DNA from: Bradyrhizobium sacchari
GTDB lineage: Bacteria; Pseudomonadota; Alphaproteobacteria; Rhizobiales; Xanthobacteraceae
Length of the DNA: 64,000 nt
Direction: 5' to 3'
Assembly (NCBI RefSeq): GCF_002068095.1
Contig: NZ_LWIG01000001.1
Location: 605,175-669,174, forward strand
The position numbers and the translations under genes were made by a program. The number at the start of each line of letters is the position of its first letter. Within the stretch, counting starts at the first letter, position 1. This document shows positions 16,536 through 24,786 of the stretch, in pieces. Below the pieces are notes generated by a model. It saw only the letters and a list, made by a program, of their open reading frames with translations. It ran no database searches and was not told the origin of the DNA.

Positions 16536-17630
16536 TCAGAACGACCCCAGCGCCACCGGGCGGAACGCCTGGAGCAGCTGCTGGTCGAGCTTGCCGCCCA
16601 TGCCTTCCATCATGGTGAAGGCGCGGGAGTGGGTGAAGGGCATGCGGTAGGCGCGCTTCTCCACCAGGGCGGCGTAGATGTCGACGATCGTCGTCAGGCG
16701 CACGATGTCGCTGATCTGGTTCGATGACAGGCCGTTCGGATAGCCCGAGCCGTCGAGGAATTCGTGGTGATGCAGCACGACATCCAGCATCTCCGGCGGG
16801 AAGCCGCCTTGGGCCGCGAGCGCGTCATAGCCGCGGCGCGGATGCTGGCGGACCTCGGCCATCTCCTCGTCGGTGAGCCTGCCCGGCTTGTCGAGCAGCG
16901 CGGAGGGAACGAAGGCCTTGCCGACGTCGTGCAGCAGCGCGGCACGGGTCAGGCGGCGCTGGTCGTCCTCGCGCATGCCGAGATGCTGTGCGAACGAAAC
17001 TGCAAAGCCGGTGACGAACAGGCAGTGACGATAGCTGCCGACATGGTGGCAGCCAACCGTGGTGAGCCATTCGCGCAGCGAGGAATGCTTGATCGCCTTC
17101 AGGATCTTGCTCTCGGCGGCGATGACGTCGTCGAAGGTCAGGGGCACGCCGAGCGGAAGCTTCTCGAACATCTTCTTCAGCACCGCATGCGCCGCCTCGA
17201 CGCCGCGATTGAGCGTCTTGCCGCGATCGGTCGCGTCATAGGTGGCGGTGTCGGGGAACGCGGCGCGGATGCGCTGGAGGATGGCGTCGGGCTGCAGCGG
17301 GCGCGAGATCGTGTCGGTGGCGCCGAGCGCCCAGGCCTGCATGGTACCGTGATGCAGGGCGTCCGCGAGCACGAACAGCCGCGGCATCGAGCGATAGGCA
17401 TCGCCGCGCAGCTTGTTGCGCACCCGCTGCACGCTCTCGGGCGAGCGCAGGTTGATGTCGACGACGAGGCCGGAGAGATCGCGCGACGGCTGCTCGGGGA
17501 TGTCCTGGGTGGTCACCGTCGAGACCTCGCCGACCGCCTTCAGGATGCTGGCGAGCTCGGTGCTCTCGTCACTCCGGTCGGAGGCGAGCAGAAGCCGGCG
17601 TTTGGCAGTGGTTTTGGCTGGCGCGTTCAT
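16536..17630 (-). CDS. HD-GYP domain protein with degenerate receiver domain
   Basis: A 364-residue protein. Residues about 12-125 resemble a response-regulator receiver: VVDINL keeps an Asp, but the usual acidic pair near the start is LASDRSD and the conserved Lys is replaced (ISRPLQ). The C-terminal half has the HD-GYP pattern of cyclic di-GMP phosphodiesterases: HHVGSYRH, LLHDVGKAFVP, HPRRGYD, HHHEFLDGSGYPNGL. It probably degrades c-di-GMP. The ATG at 17630 has GGGGAAG upstream. No partner kinase is adjacent. Confidence 0.85.
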   Translation of the reverse strand: MNAPAKTTAKRRLLLASDRSDESTELASILKAVGEVSTVTTQDIPEQPSRDLSGLVVDINLRSPESVQRVRNKLRGDAYRSMPRLFVLADALHHGTMQAWALGATDTISRPLQPDAILQRIRAAFPDTATYDATDRGKTLNRGVEAAHAVLKKMFEKLPLGVPLTFDDVIAAESKILKAIKHSSLREWLTTVGCHHVGSYRHCLFVTGFAVSFAQHLGMREDDQRRLTRAALLHDVGKAFVPSALLDKPGRLTDEEMAEVRQHPRRGYDALAAQGGFPPEMLDVVLHHHEFLDGSGYPNGLSSNQISDIVRLTTIVDIYAALVEKRAYRMPFTHSRAFTMMEGMGGKLDQQLLQAFRPVALGSF

Positions 17631-17950
17631 GGCTTCCCCAAAGCACGGGACTGGATTTGGCATCAGCCTAAGCCGGATCAGGTTCTCTGGCCCTTAAGAG
17701 GCGTGCTCAATGGAACCCTTCGCAATTGCGCGCAATTTTACCGGACTCGAGCTCCGGGAACTGAACAAACAAGACCACGAAAACAACCCCATGCACAGTA
17801 GAACGGCCATTGAAAATGCTGGGCTTTTTCGCAGTGCGCGGCGCGGCCGGAGCGGGGCTATCGGGATACATCGGGCCCATGCGCAAGGGCATGTCGCGCG
17901 ACCGAAATCATCCCGGCTAGAATGAAGCGGAAACAAGCAGGGCGGAAACA
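17631..17950. other. 320-base divergent intergenic stretch
   Basis: Must hold the promoters of the HD-GYP gene and the alpha/beta hydrolase. A minus-strand frame of 61 codons (17707-17892) with a short hydrophobic stretch is open but has no clear ribosome-binding site, and I do not call it. Confidence 0.5.
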
Positions 17951-18715
17951 ATGCCTGGGATCAATCGGGACGGCGTCCGGATCTACTATGAGGTTCACGG
18001 CGAAGGTCCGCCGTTGCTGCTGACCCACGGCTACTCCTCGACCTCGGCGATGTGGCATGGCCAGGTCGATGCGCTCGCGAAGCACCACAAGTTGATCCTT
18101 TGGGACATGCGCGGCCACGGCCAGTCCGACTATCCCGATGATCCCGCGGCCTACAGCGAAGCGCTCACGGTCGGCGACATGGCGGCGATCCTCGATGCCG
18201 TCGGCGCGACACGTGCCGTCATCGGCGGTCTGTCGCTTGGCGGCTACATGTCGCTCGCCTTCTATCGCGCGTATCCGCAACGCGCTCGCGCGCTGCTGAT
18301 CATCGACACCGGCCCCGGCTTCAAGAAGGATGATGCGCGCAAGGCCTGGAACGCGCGGGCGCTGGCCACCGCCGACAGGCTCGACCGCGAAGGCCTTGAC
18401 ATGCTGAAATCCGCAACGCGCGAGCGCGCGACGGCGAGCCATCGCAACGCCAAGGGGCTTGCTATGGCCGCGCGCGGCATGCTGACCCAGCGCGATGCGC
18501 GCGTGATCGAGTTGCTTCCCGACATCAAGGTGCCCTCGCTGGTCGTGGTCGGCGCCGACGACACACCATTCCTCGCCGCGTCCGACTACATGGCAGCCAA
18601 AATCCCGGGCGCGCAAAAGGTCGTGATCCCCGCCGCCGGGCACGCCGTCAACATCGATCAGCCCCAGGCTTTTGTTGACGCGGTCGCGCCTTTCCTGAAG
18701 AACTTGCCGGGATAG
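17951..18715 (+). CDS. alpha/beta hydrolase
   Basis: A 254-residue alpha/beta-fold hydrolase. The oxyanion strand is LLLTHGYSS, the nucleophile elbow GLSLGG carries Ser near residue 99, the acid is likely Asp in VVVGADDTPF, and the His is in PAAGHAVNI. The length and lack of lid suggest a small-ester or lactone substrate. GGCGGAAAC precedes the ATG. The next gene starts 19 bases after its stop. Confidence 0.85.
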   Translation: MPGINRDGVRIYYEVHGEGPPLLLTHGYSSTSAMWHGQVDALAKHHKLILWDMRGHGQSDYPDDPAAYSEALTVGDMAAILDAVGATRAVIGGLSLGGYMSLAFYRAYPQRARALLIIDTGPGFKKDDARKAWNARALATADRLDREGLDMLKSATRERATASHRNAKGLAMAARGMLTQRDARVIELLPDIKVPSLVVVGADDTPFLAASDYMAAKIPGAQKVVIPAAGHAVNIDQPQAFVDAVAPFLKNLPG

Positions 18716-18734
18716 GCCAGAAGGATGTTGGGCA

Positions 18735-19070
18735 ATGAAGCGGGCGATGGTGGTTGCGGGCGCGGTGTTGCTGTCGATGTCTGCGCAGGCCGAGCCGTTC
18801 GGCACCGTGCCGCCGCGCCAGCCTTTCGTCACCACCTTGTCGAACAACACGCCGCTCGCCTTCGGCATGGATGCCGAGCAGACCGCTCGCGCTCTCGGGC
18901 AGCCGCTGCAATATGTGCGCGGGCGTCCCGGCAACGAGATCTATCTCGCGCTACGCAATCTCGGCGGCAGCGGATTGATCCCCTACCGCCACCGCCTGTT
19001 CCTGCAATTCCGCCACGGGCGGCTGGCGGGATGGAAAGAGGACTATGGCGAGAACTGGATGTGGGAGTAG
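18735..19070 (+). CDS. small secreted protein of unknown function
   Basis: A 111-residue precursor with a signal peptide (residues 1-19, MSAQA cleavage). The mature part, FGMDAEQTARALGQPLQYV followed by YLALRN, FLQFRHGRLAGW, recalls the BamE/OmlA-like fold in which a helix pair (xxGMxxxQVxxxLGxP) precedes beta strands ending in a short positive hairpin. That resemblance is from pattern reading only. It has no lipobox cysteine. It is probably cotranscribed with the preceding hydrolase. Confidence 0.6.
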   Translation: MKRAMVVAGAVLLSMSAQAEPFGTVPPRQPFVTTLSNNTPLAFGMDAEQTARALGQPLQYVRGRPGNEIYLALRNLGGSGLIPYRHRLFLQFRHGRLAGWKEDYGENWMWE

Positions 19071-19080
19071 GTGCTGACGC

Positions 19081-19190
19081 TCATCCTGAGGAGCTTGCGC
19101 AGCAAGCGTCTCCAAGGATGAAGGCCCGGCTGCTGCATCTCGGCCTTTCATCCTTCGAGACGCGCGCGAAGGCGCGCTCCTCAGGATGAG
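19081..19190. repeat. dispersed palindromic repeat, family C
   Basis: Starts TCATCCTGAGGAGC and ends GCTCCTCAGGATGA, with the inner pair TCCAAGGATGAAGG and TTTCATCCTTCGAGA. A second copy lies at 37128-37255. Confidence 0.85.
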
Positions 19191-19232
19191 GGGATAGATT
19201 GGATTGACGGCCAACCAAGAAGGACAACCCGC

Positions 19233-19904
19233 GTGGGACAAGACATCAAACTGACGGCTTCCGACAATTTCCAGCTCGGCGCCTATCGCGCCGATCCTGC
19301 GGGCGGGGCGAAGGGCGCCGTAGTGGTGATCCAGGAGATCTTTGGCGTCAACCATCACATCCGCTCGGTCTGCGATCGCCTCGCCACTGAAGGCTATGTG
19401 GCGATCGCACCGTCGATCTTCGACCGCACCTCGCCGAACTTCCAGTCCGGCTACACGCCCGACGAGATCGCCGAAGCACGCAAGTTCGTTGCCAATCCGG
19501 ACTGGGCCGCGATGCTGCGCGACACGCAAGCCGCGATCGATGCGGTGAAGAGCATCGGCCCGGTGGGTATCATCGGCTTTTGTCTCGGCGGCAGCATCGC
19601 TTTTGTCGCGGCGACGCGATTGTCGGGGCTGAAGGCCGCGATCGGCTATTACGGCGGCGCGGTCGTGCGCTTTGCCGACGAGACACCGAAGGTTCCGACG
19701 CAGCTGCATTTCGGCGAGAAGGACACCGGCATCCCGCTGACCGACGTCGAAACGATCAAGACCAGGCGGCCGGACGTCGAGGTCTTCATCTATTCCGGCG
19801 CCCAGCACGGCTTCCATTGCGACGAGCGGCCGAGCTATGACAAGGCGAGCTCCGACATCGCCTGGCCGCGCAGCATGGAATTTTTCGCGAAGCATTTGAG
19901 ATAG
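19233..19904 (+). CDS. dienelactone hydrolase family protein
   Basis: A 223-residue enzyme starting at GTG (AGGA 8 bases upstream). It has IQEIFGVNHHIR, the nucleophile elbow GFCLGG with Cys in place of Ser (near residue 114), HFGEKDTGIP with the Asp, and AQHGFHC with the His. This is the Cys-Asp-His triad of dienelactone hydrolases, which open enol-lactones in chloroaromatic breakdown. No other catabolic genes are near, so the true substrate is open. Confidence 0.88.
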   Translation: MGQDIKLTASDNFQLGAYRADPAGGAKGAVVVIQEIFGVNHHIRSVCDRLATEGYVAIAPSIFDRTSPNFQSGYTPDEIAEARKFVANPDWAAMLRDTQAAIDAVKSIGPVGIIGFCLGGSIAFVAATRLSGLKAAIGYYGGAVVRFADETPKVPTQLHFGEKDTGIPLTDVETIKTRRPDVEVFIYSGAQHGFHCDERPSYDKASSDIAWPRSMEFFAKHLR

Positions 19905-19923
19905 CGCGCGTCTCTCTCCGCTT

Positions 19924-20025
19924 GTCATTCCGGGGCGCGACGAAGTCGCGAGCCCGGAAGCCATAACCCGAGTTCGTGGTTATGGATTGCGGGCCTGCAC
20001 CGCTTCGCGGCGCATCCCGGAATGA
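19924..20025. repeat. dispersed palindromic repeat, family B
   Basis: Starts GTCATTCCGGGGCG and ends CATCCCGGAATGA, with CCATAACC/GGTTATGG in the centre. Confidence 0.8.
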
Positions 20026-20123
20026 AGGAGCGAAGGTGCGCCGCCGGTCAAGCAGGAATCGGGTGGCTGCATCATGGCGCGCGGCGATAGAGCTGGCCGA
20101 TCAACTCACGCCGGGAGATCGCC

Positions 20124-20606
20124 ATGCAGCAGGCCGATACAAACCTCGTCATCCGCAATCCGTTCGGAACCATGGACGTTCCGGCGCCCAATGACTCCGA
20201 GGTGATGGACTATGCCGCTTCCACCGCGCTTGCCGGTGATGCCGCCGACGTCAACGCGGCGCAATGGGCGTCCGTTGCCGCATCATCCGATCCACTCGAA
20301 GGCATCTGGGCGAGCCGCTGGAACGGTGGTGCCGATCCGACCATTGCGGGTGATACGCCGGAGACGTGGAAAGAGGGACGCGCTGAAGTTCGGATCACGG
20401 GCGATCGCATCTACCTGCGGTTTGATTGGGACCATGGCCGCCGGCACGGGCTGATCGATGCTACGCGCGAAGACACCGGCCGGCTGGTCGGCAAGTACAT
20501 CAACCTGACCAACCCTGCGATCATGCGGCCGTGGGTCGGGCGCGTGGTCGATGCCCGCAGGATCGACGGATGCTTTCCGAATGGACGGCTGGATTTCAGG
20601 CGGTGA
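20124..20606 (+). CDS. conserved-looking hypothetical protein
   Basis: A 160-residue cytosolic protein preceded by GGGAGATCGCC. The first half is acidic and Ala-rich. The second half looks like a beta-barrel: LEGIWASRWNGG, AEVRITGDRIYLRFDW, GLIDATREDTGRLVGKYIN, NPAIMRPWVGRVVDARRIDG. I do not recognise a family. It stands alone between two family-B repeats. Confidence 0.6.
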   Translation: MQQADTNLVIRNPFGTMDVPAPNDSEVMDYAASTALAGDAADVNAAQWASVAASSDPLEGIWASRWNGGADPTIAGDTPETWKEGRAEVRITGDRIYLRFDWDHGRRHGLIDATREDTGRLVGKYINLTNPAIMRPWVGRVVDARRIDGCFPNGRLDFRR

Positions 20607-20638
20607 GAGCGGACGTGGCGCGCCCCCTCTCTCTTCTC

Positions 20639-20743
20639 GTCATTCCGGGATTCGCCGCAAGGCGCAGGCCCGGAATCCATGGGGCGTCAGAGTTGGAGGC
20701 ACGATGGATTCCGGGCTCGCGCTTACGCGCGCCCCGGAATGAC
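20639..20743. repeat. dispersed palindromic repeat, family B
   Basis: Starts GTCATTCCGGGATTCGCC and ends CGCCCCGGAATGAC, with GGAATCCATGG/ATGGATTCC inside. Confidence 0.85.
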
Positions 20744-20768
20744 GAGGGGAGAGAGTTGGGCTCTGGCC

Positions 20769-21503
20769 TCAGAACCAGCGCTCGCCGACGAACACGGTGT
20801 CGCCCGGCGCCAAGGGTGTGCCGAGCGGCACCACGGCGCGCATGGAGCCGCCGGCCTCGCTGTGCGTCACGGTGACCACATCGCGCTTGGCGCGCGGCGA
20901 GAAGCCGCCGGCAATCGCAACGGCGCTTTCGACCGTCATGTTCGGCACATAAGGATACTGGCCCGGCGCGGAGACTTCCCCGAGGATGAAGAACGGACGA
21001 TAGGTGTCGATCTCGACGGCGACCGAGGGTTCGCGGATGTAGCCGTTGCGCAGGCGCGCCGCGATCTCGCCGGCCAGCCCTGCGGTGGTGCGGCCGCGCG
21101 CGGGCACCGCGCCGATCAGCGGCATGGTGATGGAGCCGCCAGCATCGATCGCGTAACTGTTGGTGAGACCTTCCTGGCCGTAGACCACGACGCGGAGCTT
21201 GTCGCCGGCGTCGAGATGATAGGAGGCGTCGTAACGCCCCTGCGCCGCCATCGGGGCGGCGTAGCCGACCGGCATGGGCGCGGGCGCGGAGGCAAAGGAG
21301 TTGCGCAGCGCGCCGATGGCGCCGCCGCCGTCGGCGACGACAACCGGCTGCGGCGCGCTATAGGGCTGGCCATAGGCCATCGCGTCGAGATCGGGGCGGG
21401 GCTGCACCATGGCGACGGGACCGGCGGTCTGCATGCAGCCGCCCAGGGTCAGCGCGGCGGACGCTGCCAAGATCGACCATCGAAACGCGCGTGCAACCGG
21501 CAC
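20769..21503 (-). CDS. polysaccharide export lipoprotein (Wza/OPX family)
   Basis: A 244-residue outer-membrane-type polysaccharide export protein. The start is GTG. The signal peptide ends in lipobox LTLGGC (Cys near residue 23), so it should be lipid-anchored. A low-complexity linker rich in Ala and Pro follows. Then comes the Poly_export domain (YHLDAGDKLRVVVYGQEGLTNSY, PLIGAVPARGRT) and an SLBB-like segment (FFILGEVSAPGQYPY). It would form the channel for exopolysaccharide. No other polysaccharide genes lie next to it. Confidence 0.87.
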   Translation of the reverse strand: MPVARAFRWSILAASAALTLGGCMQTAGPVAMVQPRPDLDAMAYGQPYSAPQPVVVADGGGAIGALRNSFASAPAPMPVGYAAPMAAQGRYDASYHLDAGDKLRVVVYGQEGLTNSYAIDAGGSITMPLIGAVPARGRTTAGLAGEIAARLRNGYIREPSVAVEIDTYRPFFILGEVSAPGQYPYVPNMTVESAVAIAGGFSPRAKRDVVTVTHSEAGGSMRAVVPLGTPLAPGDTVFVGERWF

Positions 21504-21595
21504 CGGACCTATCCCTCGAAACGAGACGGCTCCAGTGATGCACCGGTTATGGTTAATAAAGCGTTGAGCTGGGGCCGCCGCTCCGCTACCGCGTC

Positions 21596-21709
21596 GTCAT
21601 CCCGGGGCGTCGCGATAGCGACGACCCCGGAATCCAGAGATTGTGGCGCGCGCTTCCCAGGTGCGCGATTGCGCACCGTAGTTCGCGCTGGCGCGCGCCC
21701 CGGAACGAC
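21596..21709. repeat. dispersed palindromic repeat, family B (variant)
   Basis: Starts GTCATCCCGGGGCG and ends CGCCCCGGAACGAC, with one internal hairpin around GTGCGCGATTGCGCAC. Confidence 0.8.
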
Positions 21710-21721
21710 GGACCGAGACGA

Positions 21722-22378
21722 CTACGCGCTCACGCCGACGCCGATCGGGCAGGACACGCCGGTACCGCCGAGGCCGCAATAGCCGGCGGGGTTCTTCGCC
21801 AGATATTGCTGATGATAGTCCTCGGCGAAATAGAACGCGCCGGCGGGCGCGATCTCGGTGGTGATGGCACCGAGCCCCTTTGCGGCAAGCGCCTTCTGGT
21901 AAAGCGCCTTCGACTCGTCGGCCGCCTTCTTCTGCGCATCCGAGTAAGTGTAGATCGCGCTTCGGTACTGCGTGCCGACGTCGTTGCCCTGACGCATGCC
22001 CTGCGTCGGGTTATGGCTCTCCCAGAACGTCTTCAGAAGCTTCTCGTAAGAGATCTTCTTCGGATCGAACACGACCAGCACCACTTCGGTGTGGGCGGTG
22101 CGGCCCGAGCAGACTTCTTCATAGGTCGGGTTCGGCGTGTGGCCGCCGGCATAGCCGACGGCAGTCGTGTAAATGCCGTCGCCGAGCTGCCAGAACTTGC
22201 GCTCGGCGCCCCAGAAACAGCCAAGCCCGAACACCGCCTGCTCGAGGCCAGCGGGGTAAGGCGGCTGCAATTTGCTGCCGTTGACGAAATGAATGGTCGC
22301 GGTCGGGATGGCTTGCGCACGGCCGGACAGCGCTTCAGCTGCGCTCGGCAATGCGGTGGTCTTGCGCATGAACAGCAT
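21722..22378 (-). CDS. msrA: peptide-methionine (S)-S-oxide reductase MsrA
   Basis: A 218-residue enzyme that repairs methionine-S-sulfoxide in proteins. The active-site motif GCFWGAE is near residue 53, with [17 protein letters not shown] and HTEVV after it. A C-terminal pair of cysteines ([10 protein letters not shown]) likely resolves the sulfenic acid. GGAG is 8 bases before the ATG. The N-terminal extension of about 45 residues is longer than in minimal MsrA but has no export signal. Confidence 0.95.
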   Translation of the reverse strand: MLFMRKTTALPSAAEALSGRAQAIPTATIHFVNGSKLQPPYPAGLEQAVFGLGCFWGAERKFWQLGDGIYTTAVGYAGGHTPNPTYEEVCSGRTAHTEVVLVVFDPKKISYEKLLKTFWESHNPTQGMRQGNDVGTQYRSAIYTYSDAQKKAADESKALYQKALAAKGLGAITTEIAPAGAFYFAEDYHQQYLAKNPAGYCGLGGTGVSCPIGVGVSA

Positions 22379-22510
22379 GATCGGATCTCCGAAACGAGCT
22401 GTGCGTCGCGTGAGCCAGTTGCTCAGGCGGCGTGCTCGCGATCAGGTGGGAATATAGGTCTTTACGCACGAAGGGGCAGCCTTGTTACGCCGCGCCCAGT
22501 GCGGTGCTTC

Positions 22511-22587
22511 AATCCCGGCGCGAAAGATCAATCCCGGCGGGAATTGAAAGATTAATCCCGGCGGGAATTGAAAGATCAATCCCGGGA
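22511..22587. repeat. 24-bp tandem repeat array
   Basis: Two full 24-base units (AATCCCGGCGGGAATTGAAAGAT plus T or C) at 22530 and 22554 are flanked by a shortened unit at 22511 and a partial unit at 22578 that runs into the 3' end of the next gene. Each unit carries the palindrome ATCCCGGCGGGAAT. Confidence 0.85.
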
Positions 22588-22893
22588 ATAGCCGATCAGC
22601 GGCTTGCGCGGCCGGAACAGGATCATCAGGAGAATGCCCACAAGGCCGAGAACGGCAAAGACCGGCTGGTCCAGCACGAGGCGGATCACCGAGGTCCAGA
22701 GCCAGGGCGCCTTGGCCTCGACCCAGGTCCGGAACGCGGTCTGGCTCGTCTGGTTGATGTCGTTCCAGAATTGGCCAAACCGGGTGAACCGCAGGGTCTG
22801 GTCGGCGACCCAGCGGGCGCCGTCATAGACCATGAAGATGAACCCGCCGGCGAGCAGCAACAGCCCAATCAGTCGGAAAAAGCCGCGGATCAT
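22576..22893 (-). CDS. small membrane protein of unknown function
   Basis: A 105-residue protein with a hydrophobic segment at about 4-24 (FFRLIGLLLLAGGFIFMVY) and another at about 75-95 (VFAVLGLVGILLMILF), joined by a soluble loop with Trp and Phe. It should have two transmembrane helices. GTGAGGC precedes the ATG. The C-terminal codons lie within a tandem repeat array. No function is known to me. Confidence 0.65.
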   Translation of the reverse strand: MIRGFFRLIGLLLLAGGFIFMVYDGARWVADQTLRFTRFGQFWNDINQTSQTAFRTWVEAKAPWLWTSVIRLVLDQPVFAVLGLVGILLMILFRPRKPLIGYSRD

Positions 22894-23275
22894 GCCTCAC
22901 CCTATACGCTCGTCCGGTCGGACGGGCCCAAGAAACGCCGACTAAACGCCGACGAGACGCCGCCAGCCAATAGCCGGGAGGCGGCAGAAATTCAACCTCT
23001 TCAGGGCGTTACGGCCCGCGTCTGGCCCGCCTGAGGCCGGTTTTCCGGCCCGGAAAGCGTTGACGGTGCCGCCGACCCTCTCTATAAGGGCGCCAACTGG
23101 CGGCGGGCGCAATCCTGCCGCCGCTGTTCTTTGAGCAGTTGCAGGCTCTTTAGGCCTCATGTTCCGGGAACGGCCCGCAACCGAACACCCTAAATCCGAG
23201 CGTCGATTCCGCGGTCAAGCAAGCCGGCGCTACCCGACCAAGACGCGACCGGTACCCGCAAAGGATATTGAGACC
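22894..23275. other. rpsT upstream region with long leader
   Basis: Holds the rpsT promoter (23060-23088) and about 180 bases of predicted untranslated leader. No credible reading frame is seen. Confidence 0.55.
23060..23088 (+). promoter_or_regulatory. predicted rpsT promoter
   Basis: TTGACG (23060-23065) and TATAAG (23083-23088) are separated by an ideal 17 bases. Transcription would begin near 23095. Confidence 0.7.
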
Positions 23276-23542
23276 ATGGCCAATACCACTTCCGCCAAGA
23301 AAGCGACGCGCAAGATCGCCCGCCGCACCGCCGTCAACAAGTCGCGCCGCACCCAGATGCGCGGCGCCGTGCGCACTGTCGAGGAAGCCATCGCGACCGG
23401 CGATCGCGCCGCCGCCGTGAAGGCGCTGGCGACTGCCGAGCCCGCCCTGATGCGCGCCGCGCAGCGCAACATCATTCACAAGAACAACGCCAGCCGCAAA
23501 GTCTCGCGCCTCACCGCGCAGATCGCCAAGCTCGCGAAGTAA
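23276..23542 (+). CDS. rpsT: 30S ribosomal protein S20
   Basis: An 88-residue, strongly basic, helical protein of the normal S20 length: [17 protein letters not shown], then [16 protein letters not shown] and [19 protein letters not shown]. It binds 16S rRNA early in 30S assembly. The start MANTTSAKK is the family norm. AAGGA lies about 10 bases upstream. It has its own promoter and a classic terminator. S20 is autoregulated in E. coli, and the long leader here is a candidate for similar control. Confidence 0.97.
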   Translation: MANTTSAKKATRKIARRTAVNKSRRTQMRGAVRTVEEAIATGDRAAAVKALATAEPALMRAAQRNIIHKNNASRKVSRLTAQIAKLAK

Positions 23543-23588
23543 TCTCGGCCTATCATCTGATCGGTTGATCCGGTCGGCACGACAATGA

Positions 23589-23613
23589 GCCCGGCATCGT
23601 GCCGGGCTTTTTT
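23589..23613 (+). terminator. Rho-independent terminator of rpsT
   Basis: GCCCGGCA-TCG-TGCCGGGC followed by six T. Confidence 0.92.
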
Positions 23614-24786
23614 GTTGCCTGTCATATTCACGCAAGCAGTCACGCGCCTCACGATCTCCGCATGGAAGAATTTGCGCTGTCCGCATTATGATGGCGTTCC
23701 GCAATTCTACCTGCGGATGATTTTGCAACAGCGGAAACTTTCACCGCGTTGCGAAAAACCCCTGCGGCGCGGGGCTAAGATGAATTGGCGCGCGAGAAAG
23801 TTCTACACACCGTAGATTCACTGGAACGCTGCCACAGGTGGAGTTACCCTGTGAAACGAGACTCAAAAAACGATGTCTCGCTAATCACTTATCGACATAG
23901 CTGCGGCAAGCATTTGGAAAATTCGCTGGCGCGTCGCTCGCGTGACGCTTTTGTAAAAAATTTTTGGCGGTGGCGGAGAATTGTCACATGAAGCGCCGCA
24001 TTTTCGATTCTGTGCACGAATCCAAAAACTTGCTTCAGAGCCTGTGCACAAGTCCCGCGCGACGTTAACCGAGGTCAAGATTTTTGATGCCTCAAGTGTG
24101 AATCAATTTCGTTGCGAGTCTTTCCGCATAGTGTATTCCTTAAGTCGTTCGCGGCGCCCACGATCTTGAGACCAGCGCGGTATCGGAAACGGGGCGAGCG
24201 TGCAAATCGGCGGCGGTGTGCACGTTGGCGACGCTTCAACAAGCGATTGTCGGTTCGAAACCCATAGCAATATGGGAACGGTAGCTTTTTGTCTGAATGT
24301 CTCCAAGCGGGATTTCTAGCATCCCGCTCGCGCCAAGCGCATATGAGAGACATCTTGCAGCTACCCCGACATGCGCGATGGCGGAGCCGAACGAACGACT
24401 AGTGCAGACGGGCAGGACATCCGCGACAGGAGTACGACGCGGTTGTCTTTTACGCAGGACCTTGCCGTGAGCAATCACGGCAGGACGGGGAGGTATCATG
24501 TCCTACGGATTCAATGCGGTATTGATTCAAGTTCCATCGCTCGACGATGCCGTTTCCGATCCGTCCTGCGTTCAGCCTCCTACATGCACGGGCGCGTCGA
24601 GTACGCGCTGACCTCGCGACCCCTCCATCAAGGACATCGCTGATCTGACCCGCGGCGCTTCGCGCCGAATGGTCGAGCTATGCCCGACGATGGACTCGCT
24701 TGAGGTCGCGTCATTGCCGGGATTCGGCAGGAACCCTGCATGGCGCTCACCGATTCAATCTGAGCTCTCAAGAGAAGTTTTTAACG
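23614..24786. other. 1.2-kb non-coding region upstream of dnaA, possible replication origin
   Basis: No convincing gene. It holds DnaA-box-like 9-mers TTCTACACA (23801-23809), TTATCGACA (23889-23897, one mismatch to TTATCCACA) and TGTGCACAA (24043-24051). There is also an A/T-rich run near 23949-23966, and 11 GANTC sites between 23815 and 24756. A chromosomal origin here is plausible, but in several alphaproteobacteria oriC lies beside hemE instead. At least, this region must carry the dnaA promoter and its cell-cycle control sites. Confidence 0.45.
24306..24328. other. stem-loop in the dnaA upstream region
   Basis: AGCGGGAT and ATCCCGCT are perfect 8-base arms around a 7-base loop. No U-tract follows, so it is not an obvious terminator. 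Confidence 0.5.

Noticed and set aside
17707..17892. 61-codon minus-strand frame with a hydrophobic stretch
   Set aside because: No ribosome-binding site seen, and the frame ends without any motif; chance frame is more likely.
22511..22587. possible CRISPR array
   Set aside because: The units are head to tail without spacers, only two are complete, and no cas genes are near.
24371..24643. 90-codon frame in the dnaA leader
   Set aside because: No good ribosome-binding site, no recognisable protein and Arg/Ser-rich composition. I treat the region as non-coding.
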